64,000 nucleotides of DNA from Pseudomonas putida (GTDB lineage Bacteria > Pseudomonadota > Gammaproteobacteria > Pseudomonadales > Pseudomonadaceae). A program made the translations under genes and the position numbers. The stretch spans positions 698,501 through 762,500 of the forward strand of contig NZ_CP016634.1 in the NCBI RefSeq assembly GCF_002741075.1, given 5' to 3'. Positions within the stretch are counted from its first letter, which is position 1. Every line of letters starts with the position of its first letter. The notes beneath the pieces were generated by a model, which saw nothing but the letters and a program-made list of their open reading frames with translations, searched no databases and was not told the DNA's origin. Below, piece after piece: positions 34,643-50,466 of the stretch.

Positions 34643-34876
34643 ATGTCAACGTCCTTTCTAGAAATTGTCGAGTTGCCTGATGGCCGGATCGAATTGCGCC
34701 GCGCCGAGGACGAGGGTTCCCTGGTGACCCTGGATTTCTCCGAGGACGCCAAGGCGTTCCTGCAGGGCCAGCATGTTGAAGTGGCCAAGGCCATGTTGAG
34801 CGTGGGTGTGCAGATGGCGGGTCGCCTGGTCGAAGGCGATTTCGAGCGTGACGAAGGACCGCGCGTTCTGCACTGA
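34643..34876 (+). CDS. Small conserved protein, function unknown
   Basis: This 77-residue acidic protein starts MSTSFLEIVELPDGRIELRR and contains FSEDAKAFLQGQHVEVAKAM. It has no signal, membrane helix or known motif. It lies 52 bases after the preceding gene and may share its transcript. The convergent sulA follows. Confidence 0.8.
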   Translation: MSTSFLEIVELPDGRIELRRAEDEGSLVTLDFSEDAKAFLQGQHVEVAKAMLSVGVQMAGRLVEGDFERDEGPRVLH

Positions 34877-34929
34877 GCATCGCGCTTTCCGGATTCAAGG
34901 ATTGGATTGATACAGGCAAAGCCTGAACA

Positions 34930-35418
34930 TCAGCCGAGGCGGATGTTCAGGCTTTGTGCGTTTCCGGTGTTGGCGGCGCGTATTAGTTGCTGGCGTGCGT
35001 TGGCATTGACGTTGCCAAGCCAGCTGACGACGGTGTGACTATGGCCCAGGCGTAGTGCCTCGCAGGCCAGTTGCAAGTCGCTCTGGTTGGCGCCCGGTTG
35101 CAGCAGCAGGATACGCTCGCGGTTGAGGCCCGCATCGCGCAGCCAGGCTTGGGTCAGGCTGGAGGGTGGGGCAATGAGGGTCAGCCAGCGGGTCTCGTCC
35201 TCTTCGCTCAGCTCGCGCAGGATCGGGGCGAGCAGGCCCTGGCAATGACCGGGGGCGCCGCGCAGGGACAGTTCGCTGAACAGCTCCGGCTGGTTACCCT
35301 TGCGCGGCTGCTCCGCAGCAGTGTCCCGGGGCTTGAGGCCGGGCAGCGCCGGTTGGGCCAGGAATGCCTCGAACAGCGGTAACTGGACTTGCTGGGGTGC
35401 GTGGATGAACTGCTGCAT
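34930..35418 (-). CDS. sulA: SOS cell division inhibitor SulA
   Basis: SulA blocks FtsZ polymerisation during DNA damage. The 162-residue protein contains the recognisable SulA core: LSEEDETRWLTLIAPPSSLT, ERILLLQPGANQSDLQLACE and LGHSHTVVSWLGNVNANAR. An ideal ribosome-binding site (aggaggcgtc) precedes ATG 35418. It lies 13 bases after the lexA stop, so the pair is one LexA-controlled operon. Confidence 0.93.
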   Translation of the reverse strand: MQQFIHAPQQVQLPLFEAFLAQPALPGLKPRDTAAEQPRKGNQPELFSELSLRGAPGHCQGLLAPILRELSEEDETRWLTLIAPPSSLTQAWLRDAGLNRERILLLQPGANQSDLQLACEALRLGHSHTVVSWLGNVNANARQQLIRAANTGNAQSLNIRLG

Positions 35419-35431
35419 GACGCCTCCTGGA

Positions 35432-36040
35432 TCAGCGGCGAATGACGCCGACGCTCAAGCCCTCGATCACCAGTTCCTGTTCTTTCAGGTCGACTTCGAT
35501 GGGGGCGAATTCGGGGTTCTCGGCGATCAACCAGACCTTGCTGCCTTCGCGCTTGAAGCGCTTGACGGTCACTTCATCACCGATGCGGGCAACCACGACC
35601 TGGCCATTGCGGGCTTCCCGGCAGGTATGGACCGCCAGCAGGTCGCCGTCGAAGATGCCGATGTCTTTCATGCTCATGCCATGGACGCGCAGCAGATAGT
35701 CCGCACGAGGGTGGAAGAAGGCAGGGTTGATGTTGCAAGATTCTTCGATGTGTTGCTCGGCGAGGATCGGTGCGCCGGCCGCGACCCGACCGATGATAGG
35801 CAGGCTGCTGTCTTCGGCCTTGGCCTCGAGCCCTGGGATGCGAATGCCGCGAGAGGCGCCTGGGGTCATCTCGATCGCGCCCTTGCGGGCGAGTGCCTTG
35901 AGGTGCTCCTCGGCGGCGTTGGGTGATTTGAACCCAAGCTCCTGAGCGATTTCCGCGCGGGTCGGCGGAAAGCCGTTGTCTTCCAGGCAGCGTTTGATGA
36001 AAGCCAGGATCTCGGCTTGGCGTGGCGTCAGTTTAAGCAT
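35432..36040 (-). CDS. lexA: SOS repressor LexA
   Basis: LexA represses the SOS regulon until RecA filaments trigger its self-cleavage. The 202-residue protein has an N-terminal winged-helix domain ([40 protein letters not shown]). The cleavage site Ala88-Gly89 lies in GRVAAGAP, with catalytic Ser123 in VHGMSMKD and Lys160 in DEVTVKRF. Two LexA boxes stand just upstream of its start, so it represses itself and sulA. Confidence 0.98.
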   Translation of the reverse strand: MLKLTPRQAEILAFIKRCLEDNGFPPTRAEIAQELGFKSPNAAEEHLKALARKGAIEMTPGASRGIRIPGLEAKAEDSSLPIIGRVAAGAPILAEQHIEESCNINPAFFHPRADYLLRVHGMSMKDIGIFDGDLLAVHTCREARNGQVVVARIGDEVTVKRFKREGSKVWLIAENPEFAPIEVDLKEQELVIEGLSVGVIRR

Positions 36041-36051
36041 GGCAAGCGCTC

Positions 36052-36067
36052 TGTCTTTTTATACAGT
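36052..36067. promoter_or_regulatory. LexA box 1
   Basis: The sequence ctgtctttttatacag fits the CTGT-N8-ACAG SOS box. It lies 12 bases upstream of the lexA start codon. Confidence 0.9.
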
Positions 36068-36070
36068 GAC

Positions 36071-36086
36071 TGGAATTATATACAGT
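36071..36086. promoter_or_regulatory. LexA box 2
   Basis: The sequence ctggaattatatacag is a near-consensus SOS box (CTGG for CTGT in one half), starting 19 bases after the start of box 1. Tandem boxes would support cooperative repression of lexA-sulA. Confidence 0.85.
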
Positions 36087-36240
36087 GGGCGGCCAGTTGC
36101 AAGCACTGTGGGGCCGGAAAACGTGCCAGGTGCGCTGTTCGCATGGATGAAGCCAGCGCCAGCCGTGGCTTGCAGCGAATATTTGAATGCTGTGGTTAAA
36201 TGGCGACTGGTCGGTCACCCGGCTTGACAGATGAGGGCTT

Positions 36241-36267
36241 GAAACGTATGTTTCAAACAACTGTTTG
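36241..36267. promoter_or_regulatory. Two overlapping PsrA operators
   Basis: The sequences gaaac-gtat-gtttc (36241-36254) and caaac-aact-gtttg (36254-36267) share one base. Both fit the reported PsrA motif of (G/C)AAAC-N2-4-GTTT(G/C). They end 15 bases before the psrA ATG, indicating autorepression. Confidence 0.85.
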
Positions 36268-36282
36268 TCAGGCGGAGTAGTC

Positions 36283-36996
36283 ATGGCCCAATCGGAAACC
36301 GTTGAACGCATTCTCGATGCTGCAGAGCAGCTGTTTGCGGAGAGGGGGTTCGCGGAAACCTCGTTGCGGCTGATCACCAGCAAGGCCGGGGTCAACCTGG
36401 CGGCGGTGAACTACCATTTCGGTTCCAAGAAGGCTCTGATCCAGGCAGTCTTCTCGCGTTTTCTCGGCCCGTTCTGCTCCAGCCTTGAGCGTGAGCTGGA
36501 TCGCCGCCAGGCGCGCCCCGAACCCAAGCCGAGCCTGGAAGAACTGCTCGAGATGCTGGTCGAGCAAGCGCTGGCCGTGCAACCTCGCAGCAACAACGAC
36601 CTGTCAATCTTCATGCGTCTGCTAGGGCTTGCTTTCAGCCAGAGCCAGGGCCACCTGCGTCGATACCTCGAAGACATGTACGGCAAGGTCTTCCGTCGCT
36701 ACATGCTGCTGGTCAATGAAGCCGCGCCACGTATCCCGCCGCTGGAACTGTTCTGGCGCGTGCACTTCATGCTCGGCGCCGCCGCTTTCAGCATGTCGGG
36801 CATCAAGGCGCTGCGGGCTATCGCCGAAACCGATTTTGGTATCAACACCTCGATCGAGCAGGTGATGCGCCTGATGGTGCCGTTCCTGGCCGCCGGCATG
36901 CGTGCCGACAGCGGGGTCACTGATCCAGCCATGGCCACCGCGCAACTGCGTCCGCGCAGCAAGAGCGGCACTGCACAAGCGCCAGTCAAGGCCTGA
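36283..36996 (+). CDS. psrA: TetR-family fatty-acid-responsive regulator PsrA
   Basis: PsrA represses beta-oxidation genes and itself and activates rpoS in pseudomonads. Long-chain fatty acids release it from DNA. The 237-residue product starts MAQSETVERILDAAEQLFAE, with the TetR HTH at about residues 25-50 (TSLRLITSKAGVNLAAVNYH), and is near identical to P. aeruginosa PsrA in this part as I recall it. ATG 36283 follows ggcggagtagtc. Two overlapping operators precede it. It is divergent from lexA-sulA. Confidence 0.95.
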   Translation: MAQSETVERILDAAEQLFAERGFAETSLRLITSKAGVNLAAVNYHFGSKKALIQAVFSRFLGPFCSSLERELDRRQARPEPKPSLEELLEMLVEQALAVQPRSNNDLSIFMRLLGLAFSQSQGHLRRYLEDMYGKVFRRYMLLVNEAAPRIPPLELFWRVHFMLGAAAFSMSGIKALRAIAETDFGINTSIEQVMRLMVPFLAAGMRADSGVTDPAMATAQLRPRSKSGTAQAPVKA

Positions 36997-37035
36997 CACT
37001 GTGCGCTAAGAGGCGCTTGGGCTAAGCTAGCGCCC

Positions 37036-37560
37036 ATGCCTGACCTCGACTTCCTGCATATTTCCCTTGCCGATCAACGCCTCTACGGGTTCACCCGAGG
37101 GGTGCTGTGCGTGCGCCTGGAGGTGTCCACGGCGCGTAACGGCGCTGGGGAGCTCAACGGCTCAGGTTGTACGCCGCGAGGCCTTCACCAGGTCCGCGCG
37201 AAAATCGGTGCCGGTCTGCCGCAGGGCGCTGTACTGCGAAGCCGGCGTTGGACGGGCGAGGTCTGGTCCCCGGCGCTGCATGAGCAATTTCCCGGGCGCG
37301 ACTGGATCCTGAGCCGCATTCTCTGGCTCAGTGGTTGCGAGCCAGGGTTCAATCGGCTTGGCAGGGTCGACACCTTTCGCCGCTACATCTATCTGCACGG
37401 TACGCCGGACACTGAACCTATGGGCATCCCGTTGTCCCATGGTTGCATACGTCTGAGAAACAGCGATCTGATGGCGCTGTTCGAGCGAGTACCGGAACAT
37501 TGCGCGGTGCGGATCGACGAATCCGCCTGCCCGCACTGGGGTGTCTTGCCCCTCCCATGA
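37036..37560 (+). CDS. L,D-transpeptidase (YkuD domain)
   Basis: This 174-residue YkuD-fold enzyme carries the catalytic pattern IYLHGTPD then PLSHGCIRLRNSDL, with nucleophile Cys in SHGCIR. Family members make 3-3 peptidoglycan crosslinks or attach lipoproteins in the periplasm. No signal peptide or membrane helix is visible (start MPDLDFLHISLADQRLYGF), which is unusual for the family but seen in some Pseudomonas members. It overlaps an ATG of the following nagZ frame through ATGA, so coupling is likely. Confidence 0.9.
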   Translation: MPDLDFLHISLADQRLYGFTRGVLCVRLEVSTARNGAGELNGSGCTPRGLHQVRAKIGAGLPQGAVLRSRRWTGEVWSPALHEQFPGRDWILSRILWLSGCEPGFNRLGRVDTFRRYIYLHGTPDTEPMGIPLSHGCIRLRNSDLMALFERVPEHCAVRIDESACPHWGVLPLP

Positions 37561-37571
37561 AGGAATCCAAT

Positions 37572-38582
37572 ATGACTGCCCGCCTGCAAGGCTCCCTGAT
37601 GGTGGATATCGCCGGTAAATGGCTGACCGCCGAAGACCGCCATCTCCTGCGCCAGCCCGAAGTGGCCGGCCTGATCATTTTCGCCCGTAACATCGACAGC
37701 CCGCGTCAGGTGCGTGAACTGTGCGCGTCCATTCGCGCCGTGCGGCCCGATCTGATCCTGGCCGTCGACCAGGAAGGCGGGCGGGTTCAGCGCCTGCGCC
37801 AGGGTTTCGTGCGGCTGCCGGCCATGCGTGCGATCGCAGACAACGCCAATGCCGAGTACCTGGCCGAACAGTGTGGTTGGCTGATGGCGACCGAAGTGCT
37901 GGCCGTCGGCCTGGACCTGAGCTTTGCCCCGGTACTCGATCTGGATCATCAGCGTAGCGCCGTGGTCGGCAGCCGTGCCTTCGAGGGCGATCCGGCGCGC
38001 GCCACGCAGCTGGCCGGCGCGTTCATTCGCGGCATGAATGCCGCCGGCATGGCTGCCTGTGGCAAGCACTTCCCAGGGCACGGCTGGGCGGAAGCCGACT
38101 CTCACGTGGCCATCCCCACGGATGAGCGCAGCCTCGAGCAATTACGCCAGGCGGACCTGGTGCCCTTCACCCGGCTCAGCGGTCAATTGGCGGCCGTGAT
38201 GCCAGCCCATGTGATCTACCCGCAGATCGATAACCAGCCCGCCGGATTCTCGCGTCGCTGGCTGCAGGACATCCTGCGCGGTGAGCTGGGCTTCGAGGGG
38301 GTGATTTTCAGTGATGACCTGTCCATGGCAGGGGCCCATGTGGTCGGCGATGCCGCCAACCGCATCGAAGCGGCACTGAGCGCAGGTTGCGACATGGGCT
38401 TGGTGTGCAATGACCGGGCGGCGGCGGAGCTGGCACTGAGCGCGGCCCAGCGCCTGAAGGTCAAGCCATCGCCGCGGATCGCGAAGATGCGTGGCCGTGG
38501 CTTCGCCCGTACCGATTACCGGCAACAGCCGCGCTGGTTGGAGGCGCTGAGTGCCTTGAGGGAGGCGCAACTGGTCGATTGA
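37572..38582 (+). CDS. nagZ: Beta-N-acetylhexosaminidase NagZ
   Basis: NagZ removes N-acetylglucosamine from anhydromuropeptides in the cytosol during peptidoglycan recycling and so shapes the AmpR signal. The GH3-type product of 336 residues has LAVDQEGGRVQRLRQGFVR, the His/Asp catalytic region CGKHFPGHGWAEADSH and the nucleophile region IFSDDLSMAG. ATG 37572 follows aaggaatcca; an ATG at 37557 overlapping the transpeptidase stop would add five residues. The neighbouring L,D-transpeptidase and slt fit cell-wall turnover. Confidence 0.96.
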   Translation: MTARLQGSLMVDIAGKWLTAEDRHLLRQPEVAGLIIFARNIDSPRQVRELCASIRAVRPDLILAVDQEGGRVQRLRQGFVRLPAMRAIADNANAEYLAEQCGWLMATEVLAVGLDLSFAPVLDLDHQRSAVVGSRAFEGDPARATQLAGAFIRGMNAAGMAACGKHFPGHGWAEADSHVAIPTDERSLEQLRQADLVPFTRLSGQLAAVMPAHVIYPQIDNQPAGFSRRWLQDILRGELGFEGVIFSDDLSMAGAHVVGDAANRIEAALSAGCDMGLVCNDRAAAELALSAAQRLKVKPSPRIAKMRGRGFARTDYRQQPRWLEALSALREAQLVD

Positions 38583-38641
38583 CCGTGCGCGCAGGCGATC
38601 CGCAGGGCGGGGCGCTTTCGCGAAGGTGGCGGTGATACATT

Positions 38642-38673
38642 GGCCATTCGCGGGTAAACCCGCTCCCACAGAG
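38642..38673 (+). repeat. Single REP element
   Basis: The core ggccattcgcgggtaaaccc followed by gctcccacag matches the REP at 21417. It lies between convergent nagZ and the helicase gene. Confidence 0.85.
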
Positions 38674-38714
38674 GCCACCACCGCCAACCCCTTCGCGGGC
38701 AGGCCTCGCCAGGA

Positions 38715-42032
<3,318 letters not shown>

Positions 42033-42033
42033 C

Positions 42034-42606
42034 TCACTGCTCCATCATCTCCGGATCCATCACCGGCATCTTGCGCATGCCCGCAGGTGTCACCTTCAGC
42101 AGCAGGGCCAGATGCCCGCCGTCGAGGAAGGTCAGCTGGTTGCCCTTCATGTTGCTGTTGCTCTGCTTGAACTGCTCGCTGCGCACCACGGCACCGTTGC
42201 CGTCGAGTTGGTTCACCCAGAAGTTGGCCTGTACAGCGATGAAGCGGCCATCGGCGATGCTCAGGTTGCCCTCGATGGGGAAATGACCGAACTGCTCCTG
42301 GCCCACGTCCAGGGCGATCCGGCTCGGTTCACTGCCCACTTCCTGTTGCCAGGCCTTGTGCATCAGTACGGTGTAGTCGGCGGTCGCTTGCAGCCGAGTG
42401 ACTTCGTCTTCCAGCGCCAGGGGGCGCTCGGCACCCTTGTCCAGGCGTGGGGCGCCGGCGCTCCAGTCTTCGGGGGCGAACGGGCTGGTTACCGCAGGCA
42501 CGGCGTTCTGCCGTACCAGGATCATTTCCACCTGATAAAGGCCTTCGGCGAAGGCGGCCGGCGCGAACAGCGTCAGCATCAAGGTCAGGCAACGAATGGC
42601 ACGCAT
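42034..42606 (-). CDS. CsiV-like periplasmic protein
   Basis: This 190-residue protein has a signal peptide (MRAIRCLTLMLTLFAPAAFA, cut before EGLYQVEM) and the CsiV family layout: YQVEMILVRQ near the mature start and FWVNQLDGNGAVVRS and HLALLLKVTP in the second half. CsiV in Vibrio binds peptidoglycan and acts in growth on D-amino acids; here the role is unknown. It lies between mfd (9-base gap) and the SNF2 gene (1-base gap). I am fairly sure of the family. Confidence 0.8.
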   Translation of the reverse strand: MRAIRCLTLMLTLFAPAAFAEGLYQVEMILVRQNAVPAVTSPFAPEDWSAGAPRLDKGAERPLALEDEVTRLQATADYTVLMHKAWQQEVGSEPSRIALDVGQEQFGHFPIEGNLSIADGRFIAVQANFWVNQLDGNGAVVRSEQFKQSNSNMKGNQLTFLDGGHLALLLKVTPAGMRKMPVMDPEMMEQ

Positions 42607-42615
42607 GGATCTTCC

Positions 42616-46065
<3,450 letters not shown>

Positions 46066-46247
46066 GGGAGATCGGACTCCAAGCGTTGCGGCAAAGAGGA
46101 CAATTGTACCGGTGCCGGTGCGCGCTGTCAGGCTCGGAAGGGCCTGGCGACGGGCTCGGGCGGCGGCGACAGGCGCTCATTGCCCGATACGCCGAGGGGC
46201 GTCATAATGTAGCCCCTTTTTTCTCCCCCTACATGTGGAAGGTTCCC

Positions 46248-47696
46248 GTGACTCAGAAGCCCGACCAGTGTCTTGGTGAGTGGATCGATCGTGAAGCCCT
46301 GGCTGAAGCGATGATCCCGCTTATCGGTCAGCTCTACCGCAACAACAACGTGGTGAGCTCGATCTATGGCCGCAGCCTGATCAATCGTTCGGTTATCTCG
46401 ATCCTCAAAGCCCACCGCTTTGCCCGTCACCGTCAAACCGACGAAACCGAGCTGTCCGTCCACGAGACATTCCCCCTGCTCAAGGCCATGAGCGAGCTGA
46501 AACTGGGCGCCGCTTCGGTCGACCTGGGCAAGCTGGCCAACAAGTTCAAGCAGGAAGGCAACGGCCGCAGCGTCGAGCAGTTCGTGCGTGAAGAGCTGGC
46601 CGATGTCGTTGGCCAGCAGAACCTGTCCGCTCGCAAGGGTACCGACGTCGTCCTGTACGGCTTCGGTCGTATCGGCCGCCTGCTGGCGCGTATCCTGATC
46701 GAGAAGACCGGTGGTGGCGACGGCTTGCGCCTGCGTGCCATCGTCGTGCGCAAGGGCGCCGAGAACGACCTGACCAAGCGCGCCAGCCTGCTGCGCCGTG
46801 ACTCGGTGCATGGTCCGTTCGACGGCACCATCGTCATCGACGAAGAGCACAACACCATCACTGCCAACGGCAACCTGATCCAGGTGATCTACTCCAACGA
46901 TCCGGCCTCGATCGACTACACCCAATACGGCATCGACAACGCCCTGCTGGTGGACAACACCGGTAAATGGCGCGACGCCGAAGGCCTGGGTCAGCACCTC
47001 AAGTGCCCTGGCATCAACCGTGTGATCCTCACCGCTCCTGGCAAAGGCGCGCTGAAAAACATCGTTCACGGCATCAACCATGGCGAAATCAGCGCCGATG
47101 ACAAGATCATCTCCGCTGCTTCCTGCACCACCAACGCCATCGTGCCGGTGCTCAAGGCCGTCAACGATCAGTACGGCATCATCAACGGCCACGTCGAAAC
47201 CGTTCACTCGTTCACCAACGACCAGAACCTGATCGACAACTTCCACAAGGGCAGCCGTCGTGGCCGCGCCGCGCCGCTGAACATGGTCATCACCGAGACC
47301 GGTGCCGCCACTGCTGCCGCCAAGGCACTGCCCGTGCTCAAGGGCAAGCTGACCGGCAACGCCATTCGCGTGCCGACGCCGAACGTCTCGATGGCCATCC
47401 TGAACCTGAACCTGGAAAAGGCCACCAACCGCGACGAGATCAACGAGTACCTGCGCCAGACCGCCATGCACTCGGAACTGCACAAGCAGATCGACTACGT
47501 CAGCTCCCAGGAAGTGGTCTCCACCGACTTCGTGGGCTCTCGCCACGCCGGTGTGGTCGACGCCGAAGCGACCATCTGCAACGACAACCGCGTTGTCCTG
47601 TACGTCTGGTACGACAACGAGTTCGGTTACAGCTGCCAGGTGGTGCGTGTGATGGAAGAGATGGCTGGTGTGAACCCGCCAGCGTTTCCACGCTGA
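46248..47696 (+). CDS. gap: Long-form glyceraldehyde-3-phosphate dehydrogenase
   Basis: This GAPDH family enzyme interconverts glyceraldehyde 3-phosphate and 1,3-bisphosphoglycerate. The product is about 482 residues, some 130 longer than ordinary Gap. An N-terminal helical extension (EWIDREALAEAMIPLIGQLY, KFKQEGNGRSVEQFVREELA) precedes the NAD domain (VVLYGFGRIGRLLARILIEK). The catalytic Cys is in SAASCTTNAIVPV. GTG 46248 after ggaagg is used; ATG 46233 adds five residues and lacks a ribosome-binding site. It is divergent from mfd and has its own terminator. Confidence 0.94.
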   Translation: MTQKPDQCLGEWIDREALAEAMIPLIGQLYRNNNVVSSIYGRSLINRSVISILKAHRFARHRQTDETELSVHETFPLLKAMSELKLGAASVDLGKLANKFKQEGNGRSVEQFVREELADVVGQQNLSARKGTDVVLYGFGRIGRLLARILIEKTGGGDGLRLRAIVVRKGAENDLTKRASLLRRDSVHGPFDGTIVIDEEHNTITANGNLIQVIYSNDPASIDYTQYGIDNALLVDNTGKWRDAEGLGQHLKCPGINRVILTAPGKGALKNIVHGINHGEISADDKIISAASCTTNAIVPVLKAVNDQYGIINGHVETVHSFTNDQNLIDNFHKGSRRGRAAPLNMVITETGAATAAAKALPVLKGKLTGNAIRVPTPNVSMAILNLNLEKATNRDEINEYLRQTAMHSELHKQIDYVSSQEVVSTDFVGSRHAGVVDAEATICNDNRVVLYVWYDNEFGYSCQVVRVMEEMAGVNPPAFPR

Positions 47697-47720
47697 TCCG
47701 CTTGTAATGCGTTGAAGAAA

Positions 47721-47748
47721 CGGGAACCTTCGGGTTCCCGTTTTTTTT
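47721..47748 (+). terminator. gap terminator
   Basis: A perfect stem cgggaacc-ttcg-ggttcccg is followed by eight T. The ttcg tetraloop makes this a textbook terminator, 25 bases after the gap stop. Confidence 0.95.
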
Positions 47749-47822
47749 GGGCTTCTATATGCCGTTTGCGGGCCTCTTCGCGGGTTGACCTGCGAAGAGG
47801 TCAGGGCGGCCAGTCGAGAAAC

Positions 47823-48827
47823 TTGAAATTGCGTACAGGTCTTCTGCTCACCCTGATGTTCCTGGCTGGCTGCGACCAGGCTCCGAGCCTGGAGCGCTTT
47901 GGCGGCCCCTCCATGGGCAGCAGCTACAGCATCCAGTATGTCCGCGAGCCGGGCGGGCCGTCGCGCCTCGAGGTGCAGGAGGCGGTGGAGGCAATCCTGC
48001 GTGATATCGACGAGCAGTATTCAACCTACCGTGGCGATTCTGCGGTCAGCCGCTTCAATCAGTTGCAGGCAGGCCAATGCCAAGCGCTGGGAAAGGACAT
48101 GCTGACCCTGGTCGGGTTTGGTCAGCAGTTGGCCGAACAAAGCCAGGGCGCTTTCGACCTGACCGTCGAACCATTGCTCGACCTCTGGGGCTTTGGTCCT
48201 CAGGCGCGTCAGGAACACGTTCCCGACCCATTGCAGTTGGCCCAGGTCCGCCAGCGCGTCGGCTACCACCACCTACGGATCGAAGGCGACGCCCTGTGCA
48301 AAGACGCTGCGGTAGAGCTGGACTTCAACAGTATCGCCGCAGGGCACGCCGTGGACCTGATTGCCGAACGCCTGGAGGCAATGGGGGTCGTAAACTTTCT
48401 CGCCGAAGCCACGGGAGAACTCAAGGCGTTGGGCCACAAGCCCGATGGTAGCCCGTGGCGAGTGGCGCTGGAACTGCCGCGCGAAGACCGCCAGATCACC
48501 CGCCAGGTCATCGCCGTGGATGGCCTGGCCGTATCGACCTCGGGTGACTATCGGCATTATTTCAAGGACAATGGCCGACGCTATTCGCACACCTTCGATG
48601 CCCGCCTGGGGCGTCCGGTCGAACATGACCTGGCTGCTGTCACCGTGCTCGATGCCTCGGCGCTTCAAGCCGATGGTTACTCGACGCTGTTGTTGATCCT
48701 GGGGCCGGAACAAGGCTGGGACTTCGCCGTGGACCATGGCATTGCCGCGATGCTGGTGACCCGGGCCGAGGGTGGCTTCGTCTCCCGTGCTACGTCTGCC
48801 TTCGAGCAGGCACTGAAAGGCGAGTGA
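47823..48827 (+). CDS. apbE: FAD:protein FMN transferase ApbE
   Basis: ApbE covalently attaches FMN to threonine or serine of target proteins such as NqrB/NqrC, RnfG/RnfD or NosR. The product of about 334 residues has a lipoprotein signal (KLRTGLLLTLMFLAGC, lipobox LAGC). Family motifs follow: YSTYRGDSAVSRFN, GAFDLTVEPLLDLWGFG, LDFNSIAAGHAVDLIAE, VSTSGDYRHYF and YSHTFDARLGRPV. TTG 47823 is the best start for the signal peptide; other in-frame starts are upstream and lie in the terminator region. No flavinylation target gene adjoins it; sthA follows. Confidence 0.9.
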   Translation: MKLRTGLLLTLMFLAGCDQAPSLERFGGPSMGSSYSIQYVREPGGPSRLEVQEAVEAILRDIDEQYSTYRGDSAVSRFNQLQAGQCQALGKDMLTLVGFGQQLAEQSQGAFDLTVEPLLDLWGFGPQARQEHVPDPLQLAQVRQRVGYHHLRIEGDALCKDAAVELDFNSIAAGHAVDLIAERLEAMGVVNFLAEATGELKALGHKPDGSPWRVALELPREDRQITRQVIAVDGLAVSTSGDYRHYFKDNGRRYSHTFDARLGRPVEHDLAAVTVLDASALQADGYSTLLLILGPEQGWDFAVDHGIAAMLVTRAEGGFVSRATSAFEQALKGE

Positions 48828-49029
48828 AAGCGTAAACACGGATGATCGTCGCCAGGGAACCGGTGAATGACATGTAGTGCAGGCAAAATTGGCCTACGAC
48901 GCGACCAAGGGTTAATGTGCGCGGCGTTCACGCTTGATTAGACTGCACCCGAATTTTCTCATGGCGCCCCGGCGACATGATCGCGCCCCGCGGCCATCCG
49001 GTCGGCGGGCCAGTTCTGAAGGAGTACGC

Positions 49030-50424
49030 ATGGCTGTCTACAACTACGACGTAGTGGTGCTGGGTTCCGGCCCGGCCGGAGAAGGTGCGGCAATGAATGC
49101 CGCCAAAGCAGGACGCAAGGTGGCCATGGTCGACAGCCGTCGCCAGGTCGGCGGCAACTGCACCCACTTGGGCACCATCCCGTCCAAGGCCCTGCGTCAC
49201 TCGGTGCGCCAGATCATGCAGTTCAACACCAACCCGATGTTCCGCGCCATCGGTGAGCCGCGCTGGTTCTCCTTCCCCGATGTGCTCAAGAGCGCCGAGA
49301 AGGTGATCTCCAAGCAAGTGGCCTCGCGCACCGGCTACTACGCGCGCAACCGCGTCGACGTCTTCGTCGGCACCGGCAGCTTCGCCGACGAGCAGACCGT
49401 GGAAGTGGTGTGCTCCAATGGCGTGGTCGAGAAGCTGGTCGCCAAGCACATCATCATCGCCACCGGCTCGCGTCCGTACCGTCCGGCCGACATCGACTTC
49501 CACCACCCGCGCGTCTACGACAGCGACACCATCCTCAGCCTGAGCCATACCCCACGCAAGCTGATCGTCTATGGCGCTGGCGTGATCGGCTGCGAATACG
49601 CCTCGATCTTCAGTGGTCTGGGCGTGCTGGTCGAGCTGGTGGACAACCGCGGCCAACTGCTGAGCTTCCTGGATTCGGAAATCTCCCAGGCGCTGAGCTA
49701 CCACTTCAGCAACAACAACATCACCGTACGCCACAACGAGGAGTACGAGCGGGTCGAGGGGCTGGACAACGGTGTGATCCTGCACTTGAAGTCGGGCAAG
49801 AAGATCAAGGCCGACGCATTGCTGTGGTGCAACGGCCGTACCGGCAACACCGACAAGCTAGGCCTGGAGAACATCGGTATCAAGGTCAACAGCCGCGGCC
49901 AGATCGAAGTCGACGAGGCCTACCGCACCACCGTGCCGAACATCTATGGCGCCGGTGATGTGATCGGCTGGCCGAGCCTGGCCAGTGCCGCCCATGACCA
50001 GGGCCGCTCCGCCGCTGGTAGCATCGTCGACAATGGCAGCTGGCGTTTCGTCGATGACGTGCCGACCGGCATCTACACCATTCCGGAGATCAGCTCGATC
50101 GGCAAGAACGAGCAGGAACTGACCCAGGCCAAGGTGCCTTATGAGGTGGGCAAGGCCTTCTTCAAGAGCATGGCCCGTGCCCAGATCGCCGGTGAGCCGC
50201 AAGGCATGCTGAAGATCCTGTTCCACCGCGAGACCCTGGAGATCCTGGGTGTGCATTGCTTCGGCTACCAGGCCTCGGAGATCGTCCATATCGGCCAGGC
50301 GATCATGAACCAGCCCGGTGAGCAGAACAATCTGAAGTACTTCGTCAACACCACCTTCAACTACCCGACCATGGCCGAAGCCTATCGGGTAGCGGCCTAC
50401 GACGGCCTGAACCGGCTTTTTTGA
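49030..50424 (+). CDS. sthA: Soluble pyridine nucleotide transhydrogenase
   Basis: SthA is an FAD enzyme that transfers hydride between NADPH and NAD+, balancing cofactor pools. The 464-residue product has [20 protein letters not shown] near residue 8. The family hallmark [17 protein letters not shown] is present: only one cysteine stands where related reductases have a redox disulphide. The second Rossmann motif is [22 protein letters not shown] 49030 follows gaaggagtacgc; the open frame extends further upstream without support. Confidence 0.97.
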   Translation: MAVYNYDVVVLGSGPAGEGAAMNAAKAGRKVAMVDSRRQVGGNCTHLGTIPSKALRHSVRQIMQFNTNPMFRAIGEPRWFSFPDVLKSAEKVISKQVASRTGYYARNRVDVFVGTGSFADEQTVEVVCSNGVVEKLVAKHIIIATGSRPYRPADIDFHHPRVYDSDTILSLSHTPRKLIVYGAGVIGCEYASIFSGLGVLVELVDNRGQLLSFLDSEISQALSYHFSNNNITVRHNEEYERVEGLDNGVILHLKSGKKIKADALLWCNGRTGNTDKLGLENIGIKVNSRGQIEVDEAYRTTVPNIYGAGDVIGWPSLASAAHDQGRSAAGSIVDNGSWRFVDDVPTGIYTIPEISSIGKNEQELTQAKVPYEVGKAFFKSMARAQIAGEPQGMLKILFHRETLEILGVHCFGYQASEIVHIGQAIMNQPGEQNNLKYFVNTTFNYPTMAEAYRVAAYDGLNRLF

Positions 50425-50466
50425 GCGGCTCCGGCCGGTGGCCTGAGCCGGTCGGGGAGTCCGGAT

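Noticed and set aside
46128..47546. 472-codon minus-strand frame opposite gap
   Set aside because: A shadow of gap, Val- and Asp-rich with no domain.
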